Part shown: piece after piece, positions 20,587-29,859 of the stretch | Layout: the number at the start of each line of letters is the position of its first letter | Position numbering within the stretch: position 1 is the stretch's first letter | Program-made: the position numbers and the translations under genes | From: Rhizobium etli CFN 42 | Lineage (GTDB): Bacteria > Pseudomonadota > Alphaproteobacteria > Rhizobiales > Rhizobiaceae | Assembly (NCBI RefSeq): GCF_000092045.1 | Contig: NC_007761.1 | Coordinates: 1-60,000, forward strand | DNA length: 60,000 nt | Direction of reading: 5' to 3' | Notes under the pieces: model-generated | The model's input: only the letters and a program-made list of their open reading frames with translations | Databases searched by the model: none | What the model was told of the DNA's origin: nothing

Positions 20587-21915
20587 GTGAGTGAGGCAGC
20601 ACAGGAGATCGAAAAACTCATGGGATTGCATCCCAAGGGGTTCGATCTGTCTCTCGATCGCATCACCCGTCTCCTCGACCGACTTGGCAATCCGCACAGG
20701 AAACTGCCACCGGTGGTCCATGTCGCCGGCACCAACGGCAAGGGCTCGGTCACCGCTTTCTGCCGCGCTTTGCTTGAAGCCGGCGGCTACAGCGCCCATG
20801 TCCATACCTCGCCGCATCTCGTCAATTGGCACGAGCGTTATCGCATCGGTGTGGCGGGCGGACGCGGGCAACTCGTCGATGATGCCGTCTTTGCCGAGGC
20901 CGTGCGCCGCGTGGCCGAGGCCAATGCCGGTCAGCACATCACCGTCTTCGAGATTCTGACGGCGGTCACTTTCATTCTGTTTTCCGAACATCCGGCCGAT
21001 GCTGCGATCATCGAAGTTGGCCTCGGCGGCCGTTTCGACGCCACCAATGTTATTTCCGATCCGGCCGTCTCGGTCATTATGCCGATCTCGCTCGATCATC
21101 AGCCCTATCTCGGCGACAGGGTCGAACTGATTGCAGCCGAAAAGGCCGGCATCATGAAGCCGGGACTGCCTGTCGTCATCGGTCACCAGGAATATGATGC
21201 CGCGCTCGATGTGCTGATGTCGACGGCCGAACGGCTGCATTGCCCGAGCGCGGTTTTCGGGCAGGATTTCATGGCCCATGAGGAATATGGGCGGCTTGTC
21301 TATCAGGACGAATACGGCCTTGCCGACCTGCCGCTGCCGCGTCTTCCCGGTCGCCATCAATACGCCAATGCCGCCGCCGCCATCCGCGCCGTCAAGGCGG
21401 CGGGTTTCACCGTCACCGAGACGATGATGGAAAAGGCGATGAATTGCGTGGAATGGCCGGGCCGGCTGCAGCGCCTGAGCGAAGGCCGGCTGCTGTCGCA
21501 TGCCCCGCTCGGCGCCGAGATCTGGGTCGATGGCGGGCATAATCCCGGCGCCGGCGAAGTGATCGCCGAAGCCATGGCCAGTTTCGAGGAGCGCCAGCCG
21601 CGGCCGCTTTTCCTGATCATCGGCATGATCAACACCAAGGATCCGATCGGCTATTTCAAGGCCTTCACAGGTCTGGTCGAGAAGGTGTTCTGCGTACCGA
21701 TCCGTGGCAGCGACGCGATGATCGATCCGGTGATATTATCGAACGCCGCCTATGATGCCGGTTTGGTTGCCGAACCGATGTCGACGGTCGGCGATGCGCT
21801 GGAAGCGATAAAAACGGCACTCCAGCCGGCGGCACTGCCGCCCCGCATCCTTGTCGGCGGCTCTCTCTACCTCGTCGGCGATGTGCTTACCGACAACGGC
21901 ACGCCCCCGAAATAG
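20587..21915 (+). CDS. folC: Folylpolyglutamate synthase / dihydrofolate synthase
   Basis: ATP-dependent ligase of the Mur family that makes dihydrofolate and adds glutamates to folate. The P-loop is VAGTNGKGSVTAF near residue 50, followed by HTSPHLVNWHERYRI; C-terminal ligand domain has EIWVDGGHNPGAGE. The start is uncertain: GTG at 20587 gives 442 residues beginning (M)SEAAQEIEKLMGLHP; a TTG at 20563 with GGCGGGG seven bases upstream would add eight residues. It ends the trpFBA-accD-folC unit and is followed by a strong terminator shared with trxA. Confidence 0.93.
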   Translation: MSEAAQEIEKLMGLHPKGFDLSLDRITRLLDRLGNPHRKLPPVVHVAGTNGKGSVTAFCRALLEAGGYSAHVHTSPHLVNWHERYRIGVAGGRGQLVDDAVFAEAVRRVAEANAGQHITVFEILTAVTFILFSEHPADAAIIEVGLGGRFDATNVISDPAVSVIMPISLDHQPYLGDRVELIAAEKAGIMKPGLPVVIGHQEYDAALDVLMSTAERLHCPSAVFGQDFMAHEEYGRLVYQDEYGLADLPLPRLPGRHQYANAAAAIRAVKAAGFTVTETMMEKAMNCVEWPGRLQRLSEGRLLSHAPLGAEIWVDGGHNPGAGEVIAEAMASFEERQPRPLFLIIGMINTKDPIGYFKAFTGLVEKVFCVPIRGSDAMIDPVILSNAAYDAGLVAEPMSTVGDALEAIKTALQPAALPPRILVGGSLYLVGDVLTDNGTPPK

Positions 21916-21923
21916 GCAGACGA

Positions 21924-21951
21924 AAAAAGCCCGGTCGAGACCGGGCTTTTT
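21924..21951. terminator. Bidirectional terminator between folC and trxA
   Basis: A-run, GCCCGGT (21929-21935) / ACCGGGC (21940-21946) with loop CGAG, then T-run. A-T extension of the stem makes it work in both directions, ending folC on the plus strand and trxA on the minus strand. Confidence 0.88.
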
Positions 21952-21975
21952 CATGGGATATGAAGACGATATCGA

Positions 21976-22296
21976 TCAGGCGGCGTTCGAAATCCAGTTC
22001 GAAAGCGCGGTCTTCGGCTTGGCGCCGACCGAGATATCGGCCACTTCGCCGCCCTTGAAGATCGCGAGCGTCGGAATGGAGCGCACGCCGAACTGGGCGG
22101 CGAGTTCCGGGTTTTCATCGATGTTGAGCTTGGCGACCTTGACCTTGCCTTCCATTTCGACGGAAATTTCCTCAAGGCTCGGAGCGATCATCTTGCATGG
22201 ACCGCACCATTCAGCCCAGAAATCGACGACGACGGGTTCTGCGGATTCCAGAACTTCCGACTGGAAGTTATTGATATCGACTTTCACGGTAGCCAT
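21976..22296 (-). CDS. trxA: Thioredoxin 1
   Basis: Cytosolic disulfide reductant. Active site WCGPC at residues 30-34, preceded by VVVDFWAE, with the cis-Pro in the later [14 protein letters not shown]. 106 residues from the ATG at 22296, which has AAGGAG seven bases upstream; an in-frame extension to 22332 is not supported. Follows addA by 75 bp on the same strand, so it may be the last gene of the unit that starts at divL, or have its own promoter. Confidence 0.96.
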   Translation of the reverse strand: MATVKVDINNFQSEVLESAEPVVVDFWAEWCGPCKMIAPSLEEISVEMEGKVKVAKLNIDENPELAAQFGVRSIPTLAIFKGGEVADISVGAKPKTALSNWISNAA

Positions 22297-22371
22297 AGGC
22301 TGCTCCTTTGACCGAAGAAGATGTTGAACCACATGTGATGGTGCGGCGCCAAATTTTCAATGTCCGGTATT

Positions 22372-25300
22372 TCACTTTGTCTTGAGTCCTGCAAGCGCCA
22401 AACCGAGCGCCTTTTCACTCAGCGTATAGAGCGACGCATTCTCGGTATAGACGAGCATGCAGTCGATGCGTTTGCCGGGATAGAGCGGCGCCAGGATCTC
22501 ACGATAGATCGCGAGCTGAGCCTTATGTGCGAAAGGGATCGCCTCCTCAGTCGAAGGTGGCACCCGATTGGTCTTGTAGTCGAGAATGACGATGCGATCG
22601 GCAAGCACGGCCAGCCGGTCGATACGGCCGGAGACCGCATAACGCCTGTCTTCAAGCGTCAATGTTCCCATGATCGAAACTTCCGGCCGGGCCTCTGCCC
22701 CGAGAACCGGCTGCAGACCCTCTTCGTCCATTAGTTTCACAACCGAATCGACGAGCCGGCGGCGTTCCGCTTCCGGCCAGAGCCGCGCCGCCCGCTCGGC
22801 ATAGCGGCTCGCGGCATCCGGCCGTTCGACCGGCGGAATGTCGGGAAGCGCCTGCAGCATGCGATGGATCAGCCTGCCCTTTTCCAGCGAATGATCGCTG
22901 CGCTCTTTCTCGCCGAACAGCGGCGAAGCGACAAACAAGCTGCCCTCGTCTTCGTCGACGATCGTCCCGGCGCCGGACGGGCTGAGGGGGCGGGGCAGCT
23001 CAGCCTGCGGCGGCAGTGGCCGCGACAGACCTTCCGGCAACGCCTCCTGGCTGTCGTGCGCTTCGCTGCGATCGATACGCTCGAAGCGCCGCTCCACCCG
23101 CGGCACACGCCATCGGATGCCCGGCCATTCCCCGTCTGGGCCGGAGAAGGTGGCCGCCTCCACATGCGGATGGCCTTCGCTGAGCGCGGTGGAAATCATC
23201 ATGTGCCAGGTATCGTTATTGACACGAACGCCACGATAGCCGCAGACGACCAGCCGGTCGGCAGCCCGCGTCATGGCGACATAAAGCAGGCGACGATACT
23301 CCTCTTCCGCCAGCATCTGGATCCGCGCTGCATCGTTTTGCGTCAGCGAATTGGCGAGGTCGGAGACGGGAACCCAGGCCGGCAGCGGCGGCTCGTCGGC
23401 GTCCGTTTCGATCAGGCGAAGCTTCGGCAGATGCGTATGCGTGAAGGGCTTGGAGCCGCCGTCGACGAGGAAGACGATTGGTGCTTCAAGACCCTTGGAG
23501 GCATGCACGGTCATGATCCTGACCTCGTTGCGCCCCTTGTCCTGCTCACGCTTCACCTCTGGCGCTTCGAGCTCCAGCGTTGAGATGAAGGATTGCAGCC
23601 CGGGGAGGCCGGAACTCTCGTGGTCGAGGGTAAAGGTCAAGAACTCGTCTAGAATATCGCTGACCTCGGTGCCGAGGCGGGCAAGAAATTGCCGCCGCCC
23701 GCCATGGCTGCCCAGCACGCGCGCATAGAAATCGTGGACCGACAGATGCCTCGACTGCCGAAGAAACAGCTCCAGCCTTTCGACGGCAGCACGGAAACGT
23801 TCGGTGCCGTCGGCCGCAAACCTTTTGAGATGGCTCCAGACGCTCTCGTTGTCGTCCCGCAGGCCGGCGATTGCAAAGATATCGTCCTCGGAAAGATCGA
23901 AAAGCGGGCTTTTGAGCACGGCAGCGAGCGAAAGATCGTCCTCCGGCAGAAGCAGGAAACGACCGAGCGCCAGCAGATCCTGCACGGCGATATGGCTGGT
24001 CAGCGTCAGTCGGTCGGCGCCGGCGACGGGAATGTCTCCGCGGCGCTTCAAGGCGCGGGTTAAGGCATTGACGAAGGCGTCGCGCTTGCGCACCAGAACG
24101 AGGATGTCGCCGGCCTCGATCAGCCGCTCCTTACCTTTGTCGACGATCGTTTCACGGCCGACGAGCGTCCCGATCGAATGGGCGATCCGCCGCGCGAGGA
24201 TTGCAGCCGGCGCGCTTTCCGGTGTCGCATCGAAGGGCGCCGTCCAATCCTCCTCCTTCACCACCGCTTCCGGCGCGACCACTTCCCAGAGGTCGACGGC
24301 GCCCGGATGCCCGATGCGGCTGGATCGATGCACGACCGGCTCACCGACGGCGCTGAGACCCCGCGCATTGTCCGATGTCCTGAAAATCTCGTCGACGGCC
24401 TCGAGCACGTCGGCGGTTGAGCGGAAGGAGAGCGGCAGCCGCACGGAGGAAAAGCTCAGCCCGCTGTCGGAGACCCGCCGCCGCGTCCGGTCGCTCTCTT
24501 CGGAAAAACGCTCGGGCCGTGCCCCCTGAAAGGAGTAGATCGACTGTTTCTCGTCGCCGACGGCAAAGAGCGTGCGCACGCCCGGCCGGGCGCTCTCGCC
24601 GGAAAAGAAATCCTCGGCGAGCGACTGGATGACGCTCCATTGGATCGGACTGGTATCCTGCGCCTCGTCGACGAGGATATGATCGATACCTCGGTCGAGC
24701 TTGTAATGGATCCAGGGACCGACGCCACTCTTTGTCAGCAGGTCGGCGGTGCGGGTGATCAGGTCCTCGAAATCCAGTTGGCTGCGCTGCTTCTTCAGCT
24801 CCTCGTAATCGTGATTCAGCCGACCGGCGAGCACCAGCGCCGCCTGAGTGGCGCCGAACATTCGCATCATTTTCAACCGGTCACGGCTTGCCGCAACATG
24901 CGCGCGGGCGACGGCGATGGCGCTCGTCAATTGCGGCGCTTCCGCAAGCATGGCCTTGACCAGGAACTGCGAGTCCGATTTAGGCTCGCCTTTTGCCGTC
25001 AGGAAGATTTTCTCCAGCATTTCGGCGCGCCTGTCATCGTCGCGCTCCCGGCCGGCGAGCCTGAGGCCATAAGCAACCTCCTGCGCCTTGGCGCCGCCCT
25101 TCTGGTCGGCAAGGGACAGATAAAGCTCCAGAATGCGGCCCGAAAGCTCCGGCAACGGCCAATATTGCGCCGCGATCCGGCTTTCCGTATCGCCGGCGGC
25201 AAGGCCGAGCCTGTCGCGCAGAACAGCCTCCACGCCGCCGCGTCGCTCGGCAGCCGTCGTGAAGCGGCGAATGGCGTTGCGATTGGCGACGATGTCGGCG

Positions 25301-25923
25301 AGCAGGTTCTCCAGGCCGGATTCGTCGCCCAGATTGAGCACATAGGCGAAAGCCTCGGCAAGGGCGCTGCCTTCTACCGGCGCGGTCGCCGTCAGCAGCG
25401 CCCGGCGCGCATCGGAAAGCAGTGCCGCCGCCGCGCGATCGTCGAGGACCGAGAAATGCCCGGCAACATTGGCCTCCAGCGGGAATTGGTGCAGCAGCGC
25501 TTCGCAAAAGGCATGGATCGTCTGGATCTTCAACCCGCCCGGCGTTTCCAGCGCCTTCGCAAACAGCCGGCGCGCCTCCGCGAGTTTCAGCGCGTCGGGC
25601 GCCGTCCCCTCGATCTGCATGATCCGCCGGCTGAGATCTTCGTCGTCGAGCACCACCCAGTCCGCCAGCCGTTCGAAGACGCGATTCGACATTTCGGAGG
25701 CCGCGGCCTTGGTATAGGTCAGGCAGAGAATGGCGGAAGGCCGCGCGCCGGCAAGCAGCAGACGAATGACACGCTGGGTCAGAACATGCGTCTTGCCGGA
25801 ACCGGCATTGGCCGAGACCCAGGCGGAGCGCTCGGGATCGGAGGCGATCGCCTGCTGGATCGTAGTCCAGCCGATCCAGGCGCCGGGATCGTCGTCAGTC
25901 GGAAGTGCGGTCGGGTCACTCAT
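22372..25923 (-). CDS. addA: Double-strand break repair helicase-nuclease AddA
   Basis: UvrD-type helicase fused to a RecB-family nuclease, the alphaproteobacterial counterpart of RecB, processing double-strand ends for RecA. Walker A is SANAGSGKT (about residues 38-45), the DE box is in HILVDEAQDTSPIQW, further helicase motifs include GDEKQSIYSFQGARPE and VHASKGLEAPIVFL, and the C-terminal nuclease motif is RIVILDYKTNRVP. The ATG at 25923 gives 1183 residues and overlaps the addB stop by 8 bp, pointing to translational coupling. Recombination hot-spot (Chi-like) recognition would reside in AddB; nothing in this window tells the octamer. Confidence 0.95.
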   Translation of the reverse strand: MSDPTALPTDDDPGAWIGWTTIQQAIASDPERSAWVSANAGSGKTHVLTQRVIRLLLAGARPSAILCLTYTKAAASEMSNRVFERLADWVVLDDEDLSRRIMQIEGTAPDALKLAEARRLFAKALETPGGLKIQTIHAFCEALLHQFPLEANVAGHFSVLDDRAAAALLSDARRALLTATAPVEGSALAEAFAYVLNLGDESGLENLLADIVANRNAIRRFTTAAERRGGVEAVLRDRLGLAAGDTESRIAAQYWPLPELSGRILELYLSLADQKGGAKAQEVAYGLRLAGRERDDDRRAEMLEKIFLTAKGEPKSDSQFLVKAMLAEAPQLTSAIAVARAHVAASRDRLKMMRMFGATQAALVLAGRLNHDYEELKKQRSQLDFEDLITRTADLLTKSGVGPWIHYKLDRGIDHILVDEAQDTSPIQWSVIQSLAEDFFSGESARPGVRTLFAVGDEKQSIYSFQGARPERFSEESDRTRRRVSDSGLSFSSVRLPLSFRSTADVLEAVDEIFRTSDNARGLSAVGEPVVHRSSRIGHPGAVDLWEVVAPEAVVKEEDWTAPFDATPESAPAAILARRIAHSIGTLVGRETIVDKGKERLIEAGDILVLVRKRDAFVNALTRALKRRGDIPVAGADRLTLTSHIAVQDLLALGRFLLLPEDDLSLAAVLKSPLFDLSEDDIFAIAGLRDDNESVWSHLKRFAADGTERFRAAVERLELFLRQSRHLSVHDFYARVLGSHGGRRQFLARLGTEVSDILDEFLTFTLDHESSGLPGLQSFISTLELEAPEVKREQDKGRNEVRIMTVHASKGLEAPIVFLVDGGSKPFTHTHLPKLRLIETDADEPPLPAWVPVSDLANSLTQNDAARIQMLAEEEYRRLLYVAMTRAADRLVVCGYRGVRVNNDTWHMMISTALSEGHPHVEAATFSGPDGEWPGIRWRVPRVERRFERIDRSEAHDSQEALPEGLSRPLPPQAELPRPLSPSGAGTIVDEDEGSLFVASPLFGEKERSDHSLEKGRLIHRMLQALPDIPPVERPDAASRYAERAARLWPEAERRRLVDSVVKLMDEEGLQPVLGAEARPEVSIMGTLTLEDRRYAVSGRIDRLAVLADRIVILDYKTNRVPPSTEEAIPFAHKAQLAIYREILAPLYPGKRIDCMLVYTENASLYTLSEKALGLALAGLKTK

Positions 25924-28900
25924 CGCTGCCGCCTTCCTCAGTCTCGGCCGTCGACCATTCGGAGACGCGGGCGAGATGATCATAGTCGCCGCCGAAATCA
26001 AATTGCTGCGCCGGAATGAGCCGCGAGGTGAAGCCCTTTTCGCCGGACTGCAGCAAACTGACGAACTTGATCAACTGGTCGACCGAGTCCCCGGCAAGGT
26101 CCATCGCCGATTTCGCCTTGTCGCTGCGGGCCGAATTCTCGTTGTTCACCGTATCGACCTGGAACCGGCGTCCCGGACGCAGACGGACATAGAGCAGATC
26201 CTGCGGGATGAGACTGCCGGCATCGCGGAAGGCGCCGGCGCTCAAAGCCGCCGCTTCCAGCGCGAGCTGCGGATCGAGAAGCGCGCGGGCCTGTGCCGGT
26301 GAAGGGTTGTAGCCGGTCTTGTAGTCGATGATATCGGCCGCTCCCGGTCCTGTAATATCGATCCGGTCCGCAACGCCGTTCAGCCGGATATTGATCGCCT
26401 CCAGCTCCACGCCGCCGCGAACTTCCGTCAGCGTCCTGCGGATGGCGGGACGCCGTCCGGCCTCCCATTCGAGGAAGGCGCGGGCCACTTCGCGAAAGCG
26501 CGGCCGCCAGACGGCATCGATATGTGGCGGCAGCTTCTCCATGTCGAAAAGCTCGGTGAGGATCCACTCCATCGCCGCTGCCGCCTCCGGCGTGCCAGCC
26601 ACATGGGCTTCGCGGATGAACCGGTCGATGATCGTGTGATAGAGCGTTCCGCGTTCGGCCGCTCCCGGATCCCGGTTGAACGCGTCGACCGGATCGAGCC
26701 GCAGGATGCGACGGGCATAAATCGCATAAGGATCGCGGCGCAGCCGTCCGACCTCGCTGAAGGAATAGGATTTCGGCTGCAGCGCCAGCGGCGGTTTCGG
26801 CGAGGGCCGCTGCGCCGGTGCCTGGGCCTCTCCCCGATCGATGAGACCGGCCCATTGCAGATACCGGTTGCCGCGCCCTCTCAATGCCGCTTCAAATGCC
26901 TCTCCGCCGAGCGCCAGCAGCCGCTGCAGCCAGCGTGAGGCGACGGTCGGTGTCGAACCTTGGCGCAGCGCTCTCGAATAGATCAGGTGGCGAGTGCCGT
27001 TCGCCATCTCGAAATCATGCGCCAGCTGGCCGATGCGCCGCTCCGGCGGTTCGAGCCCGATCTCCGTCTTCATCATGCGTGGAATGAAGGGATTGTTTGC
27101 GCTCTGCCCTGGCCAGGAGCCTTCGTTCAACCCGCCGAGGATCAGCGTGTCGACGCTCTGCAAGCGGGCTTCGAGCGTGCCGAAGATGAAGAGGCGGGGA
27201 TGGTTGAGCGCCCGAGGTTTCACGGCATGGCCGGCGGCGAGCGCTGCCATGATGTCGATCCATTGCGGTCCGTCGGCCTCGATCTGGCCATCCGTGTCGA
27301 TCACTTCGCCAAGAAGCGAGGCAAGGGCGTCGCCTGCCTCGTGCGACCAGAGATCGGCAAGATTGCCGTGCGGATCTGCCGCGACCGCTTCGAGCGAGCG
27401 GCCGGTCCGCTCCGCCCATTCGGACAGTGTGAAACGCGCCGTCTTGCCGCGCTCCTCCGGTCGGTGCCGGACCAGCGCGGAAGCAAGAGGCTGTGTTGCG
27501 CGGGTGACCCGGCGGGCAAGCTCGGATGCGGCATTGGCCGCCTCGGCGGGCAGCGCCTTTCGCCATTGCGGCGCGTGTCGGTCGAGGACCTGTTCGCCGA
27601 GCTGGTGGGTCAGGAGCAACTCCAGCGCACTGATATCCACCTCCGCCACGCCGCCGCGCAGTGCCAACAGCTCGAGCGCCTCGGTCGCAGAAATCAGGGC
27701 GTCGCGCTCGAGGCCGAAGCGCGCCAGCGGATGTTTGAGCAGTGACACGATCGCCACCGGATCGCCCGGCCGCAGCGCCGCCTCCAGCAGCAGTTGCAAC
27801 AAGGTGCCTTGCGGTGTGGCCGAAAGCGGGGTGCCGGCCGAATCGTCGGCGAGGATCCCGAAGCGGGAAAGTTCGGCCATCACCCGACGGGCGAGATTGC
27901 GGTCCGGCGTGATCAGCGCTGCCCGGCTTTCGCCGTCCCGTCCCGGCCTTTCCAATGCCAGCCGGAGTGCGATGGCAATCGCGGTTGCTTCCTCGCGCTC
28001 ATTGGCGGCTTCGATCAGCGAAACATCGGCAAAGGCTGAATCCAGCGCTCCCTCGGGCAGCGCGCCCTTCCAGGCTCCCCAGTCGCTGGTCGCCTCTGCC
28101 GGGGCGAGCGCGCGCGACAGGATTTCGGCGCGCCGATTGAGATCGGCCTCCGGCCTGTCAAGCAGGCTGATGTCGCCTCGTGTCAGCCTCAACCTTTTCA
28201 GCAGCGACGACAGGCCATATTGCGGATGGCTCCGGCTGGCCGGATTGGAATGCTGGCCAGGTAGCGGTTCCGGCGCTACCATTTGCCAATGCCTTTCGGG
28301 CATGGAGAGATCGAGGCCTGGAAGGACGATCACGCCTTCCGGCAGATTTGCAACGGCGGCGATGAGATCGGTCGTGGCAGGAACCGAACCCGTTGAACCG
28401 GCGATAATGATCGGCCCGGCAGGTTTCGTCGCCGAAATCCTGGTTGCTTCTGCCCGCAGAATGGCGTTTCTGTGCCGCGCCGGCGAAGACTTGCCAAGCT
28501 CGGAAAGCCGCTCCGGCCAGAAGGCGCTGGCGATCTGCAGGAACTCCGCCGTCAGCTGCCACCAGGCCGCGTAGTCGCCGGTGTCGAGCTTCGACAGTTC
28601 CGTCCAGTCGAGATCCTCGGTTTCGATGGAATCGATCAGCTCCGCGAGGTTTCGGGCGAGCCAGATCGCATCCGCCGGGCTGGCCGGCGCAACGAGCGGC
28701 GAGTCCGAATGAATATGACGGACGATCTCCGGCAACTTGTTTCGCCAGGCAAGGATCAGCCGTGCCAATTCCAAGAGCCGAGCGGTATTCGACAGCGGCT
28801 GGGCGAGATCGATGGTTGCCGGCAGTGCCTCTTCGAAATAGCCACTGTCGTCATCGGTTTCGCCGAGAGGACGGATCACCGGCAGGATCGCCGATCGGCC

Positions 28901-29110
28901 GCCAAGCAGGTCGACGAATTCCGAACGAAGCACACGCACGGCGCGCCGGGTCGGCAGGTAGATCGTCACCCTGGCGAGCGACAGCGGATCATCGGACTCA
29001 TGCCGGAAGAGCGGCGTCAGGCGCCCGTCGCAAAGCGTTGTCGCCAGCGTTTTCAGGAAGGGCAGGCCCGCCGGGATCGTCAGGATGCGTGGCTGGTGCC
29101 GGTCCGCCAT
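25916..29110 (-). CDS. addB: Double-strand break repair nuclease AddB
   Basis: Partner subunit of AddA, with an inactivated helicase-like N-terminal part and a C-terminal RecB-type nuclease. The N-terminus LTIPAGLPFLKTLA and VTIYLPTRRAVRVLRSEFV are typical; LILGGLNEGSWPGQSANNPF in the middle is a family landmark, and nuclease residues lie in GAADIIDYKTGYNPSP near the C-terminus. 1064 residues. No iron-sulfur Cys cluster is apparent by eye in this alphaproteobacterial form. It begins 4 bp after the murU-like gene stop and overlaps addA, so repair genes are embedded in a cell-envelope/cell-cycle unit. Confidence 0.94.
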   Translation of the reverse strand: MADRHQPRILTIPAGLPFLKTLATTLCDGRLTPLFRHESDDPLSLARVTIYLPTRRAVRVLRSEFVDLLGGRSAILPVIRPLGETDDDSGYFEEALPATIDLAQPLSNTARLLELARLILAWRNKLPEIVRHIHSDSPLVAPASPADAIWLARNLAELIDSIETEDLDWTELSKLDTGDYAAWWQLTAEFLQIASAFWPERLSELGKSSPARHRNAILRAEATRISATKPAGPIIIAGSTGSVPATTDLIAAVANLPEGVIVLPGLDLSMPERHWQMVAPEPLPGQHSNPASRSHPQYGLSSLLKRLRLTRGDISLLDRPEADLNRRAEILSRALAPAEATSDWGAWKGALPEGALDSAFADVSLIEAANEREEATAIAIALRLALERPGRDGESRAALITPDRNLARRVMAELSRFGILADDSAGTPLSATPQGTLLQLLLEAALRPGDPVAIVSLLKHPLARFGLERDALISATEALELLALRGGVAEVDISALELLLTHQLGEQVLDRHAPQWRKALPAEAANAASELARRVTRATQPLASALVRHRPEERGKTARFTLSEWAERTGRSLEAVAADPHGNLADLWSHEAGDALASLLGEVIDTDGQIEADGPQWIDIMAALAAGHAVKPRALNHPRLFIFGTLEARLQSVDTLILGGLNEGSWPGQSANNPFIPRMMKTEIGLEPPERRIGQLAHDFEMANGTRHLIYSRALRQGSTPTVASRWLQRLLALGGEAFEAALRGRGNRYLQWAGLIDRGEAQAPAQRPSPKPPLALQPKSYSFSEVGRLRRDPYAIYARRILRLDPVDAFNRDPGAAERGTLYHTIIDRFIREAHVAGTPEAAAAMEWILTELFDMEKLPPHIDAVWRPRFREVARAFLEWEAGRRPAIRRTLTEVRGGVELEAINIRLNGVADRIDITGPGAADIIDYKTGYNPSPAQARALLDPQLALEAAALSAGAFRDAGSLIPQDLLYVRLRPGRRFQVDTVNNENSARSDKAKSAMDLAGDSVDQLIKFVSLLQSGEKGFTSRLIPAQQFDFGGDYDHLARVSEWSTAETEEGGSDE

Positions 29111-29114
29111 GAGA

Positions 29115-29846
29115 TCACGCGAACGCCCGCAGTCGGCGGATTGTTTCCTCCGCTTCGCCGATCGCCTCTGGCGTTCCCACAGTCAGCCAATGGCCTTCGA
29201 GCATAATGCCGAACAGCCGTCGGCGCGCGATCGCCTTGTCGAAATAGATATTGAGGTTGAAGGCATCCTTCGGCGCATCGTCAAGCAGCGCCGGGTTCAT
29301 GGCGATCGCCCCGGCATAGACGACGGGATTGGACGGATCGTCGCGATACCGCGTCAGCCGGCCATCTGCAGCGAGGCTGAAATCGTTCTTGCCGTTGTGA
29401 CCCGTCGTATCCTCAATCCTAACGCAAAGCAGCGCCATGTCCATGCGTTCTGCATCGAAGAATCCGGCTAAGCGTTGCAGGTTCGTCGGCCGTCCCGGCT
29501 GTTCGCCGATCCAGAAGAGATCGGCATTCATGACGAAGACATTGTCACGGTTCAGCAGCGTCAGGCCCTTCGCCAGGCCTCCACCGGAATTCATCAGCCC
29601 GTCCCGCTCGTCCGATATGACCATGTCGAGACCGCGATACTTGCCGAGATGGTCGAGCATCTGCTCGGCATGGTGGTGAACGTTGACGACGGCCCGCTCG
29701 ACGCCGGCCGAAACGAGCGCGTCCAGCGCATAATCGATCATCGGCTTGCCGTCGATCTTCACCAACGGCTTCGGAATCGTATCGGTGATCGGGCGCATCC
29801 GGGTCCCGAGACCCGCGGCCAGTACCATGGCTTGTCTGATGGTCAT
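29115..29846 (-). CDS. murU: Sugar-1-phosphate nucleotidyltransferase, MurU-like
   Basis: Nucleotidyltransferase with the signature AMVLAAGLGTRMRPITD and the PKPLVKIDGKPMIDY segment, NADLFW as the metal-binding strand, and a C-terminal EGHWLTVGTPEAI. 243 residues. Relatives beside AmgK kinases (Pseudomonas putida) convert MurNAc-1-phosphate to UDP-MurNAc in cell-wall recycling. Here it lies 13 bp after a gene whose second half is an AmgK-like kinase, which supports that role; the substrate is still inferred. It precedes addB by 4 bp. Confidence 0.85.
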   Translation of the reverse strand: MTIRQAMVLAAGLGTRMRPITDTIPKPLVKIDGKPMIDYALDALVSAGVERAVVNVHHHAEQMLDHLGKYRGLDMVISDERDGLMNSGGGLAKGLTLLNRDNVFVMNADLFWIGEQPGRPTNLQRLAGFFDAERMDMALLCVRIEDTTGHNGKNDFSLAADGRLTRYRDDPSNPVVYAGAIAMNPALLDDAPKDAFNLNIYFDKAIARRRLFGIMLEGHWLTVGTPEAIGEAEETIRRLRAFA

Positions 29847-29859
29847 CTTGATCCGAAAC

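Noticed and set aside
26994..28574. 526-codon open frame opposite addB
   Set aside because: Ser/Arg/Ala-rich shadow frame; AddB motifs lie on the other strand.
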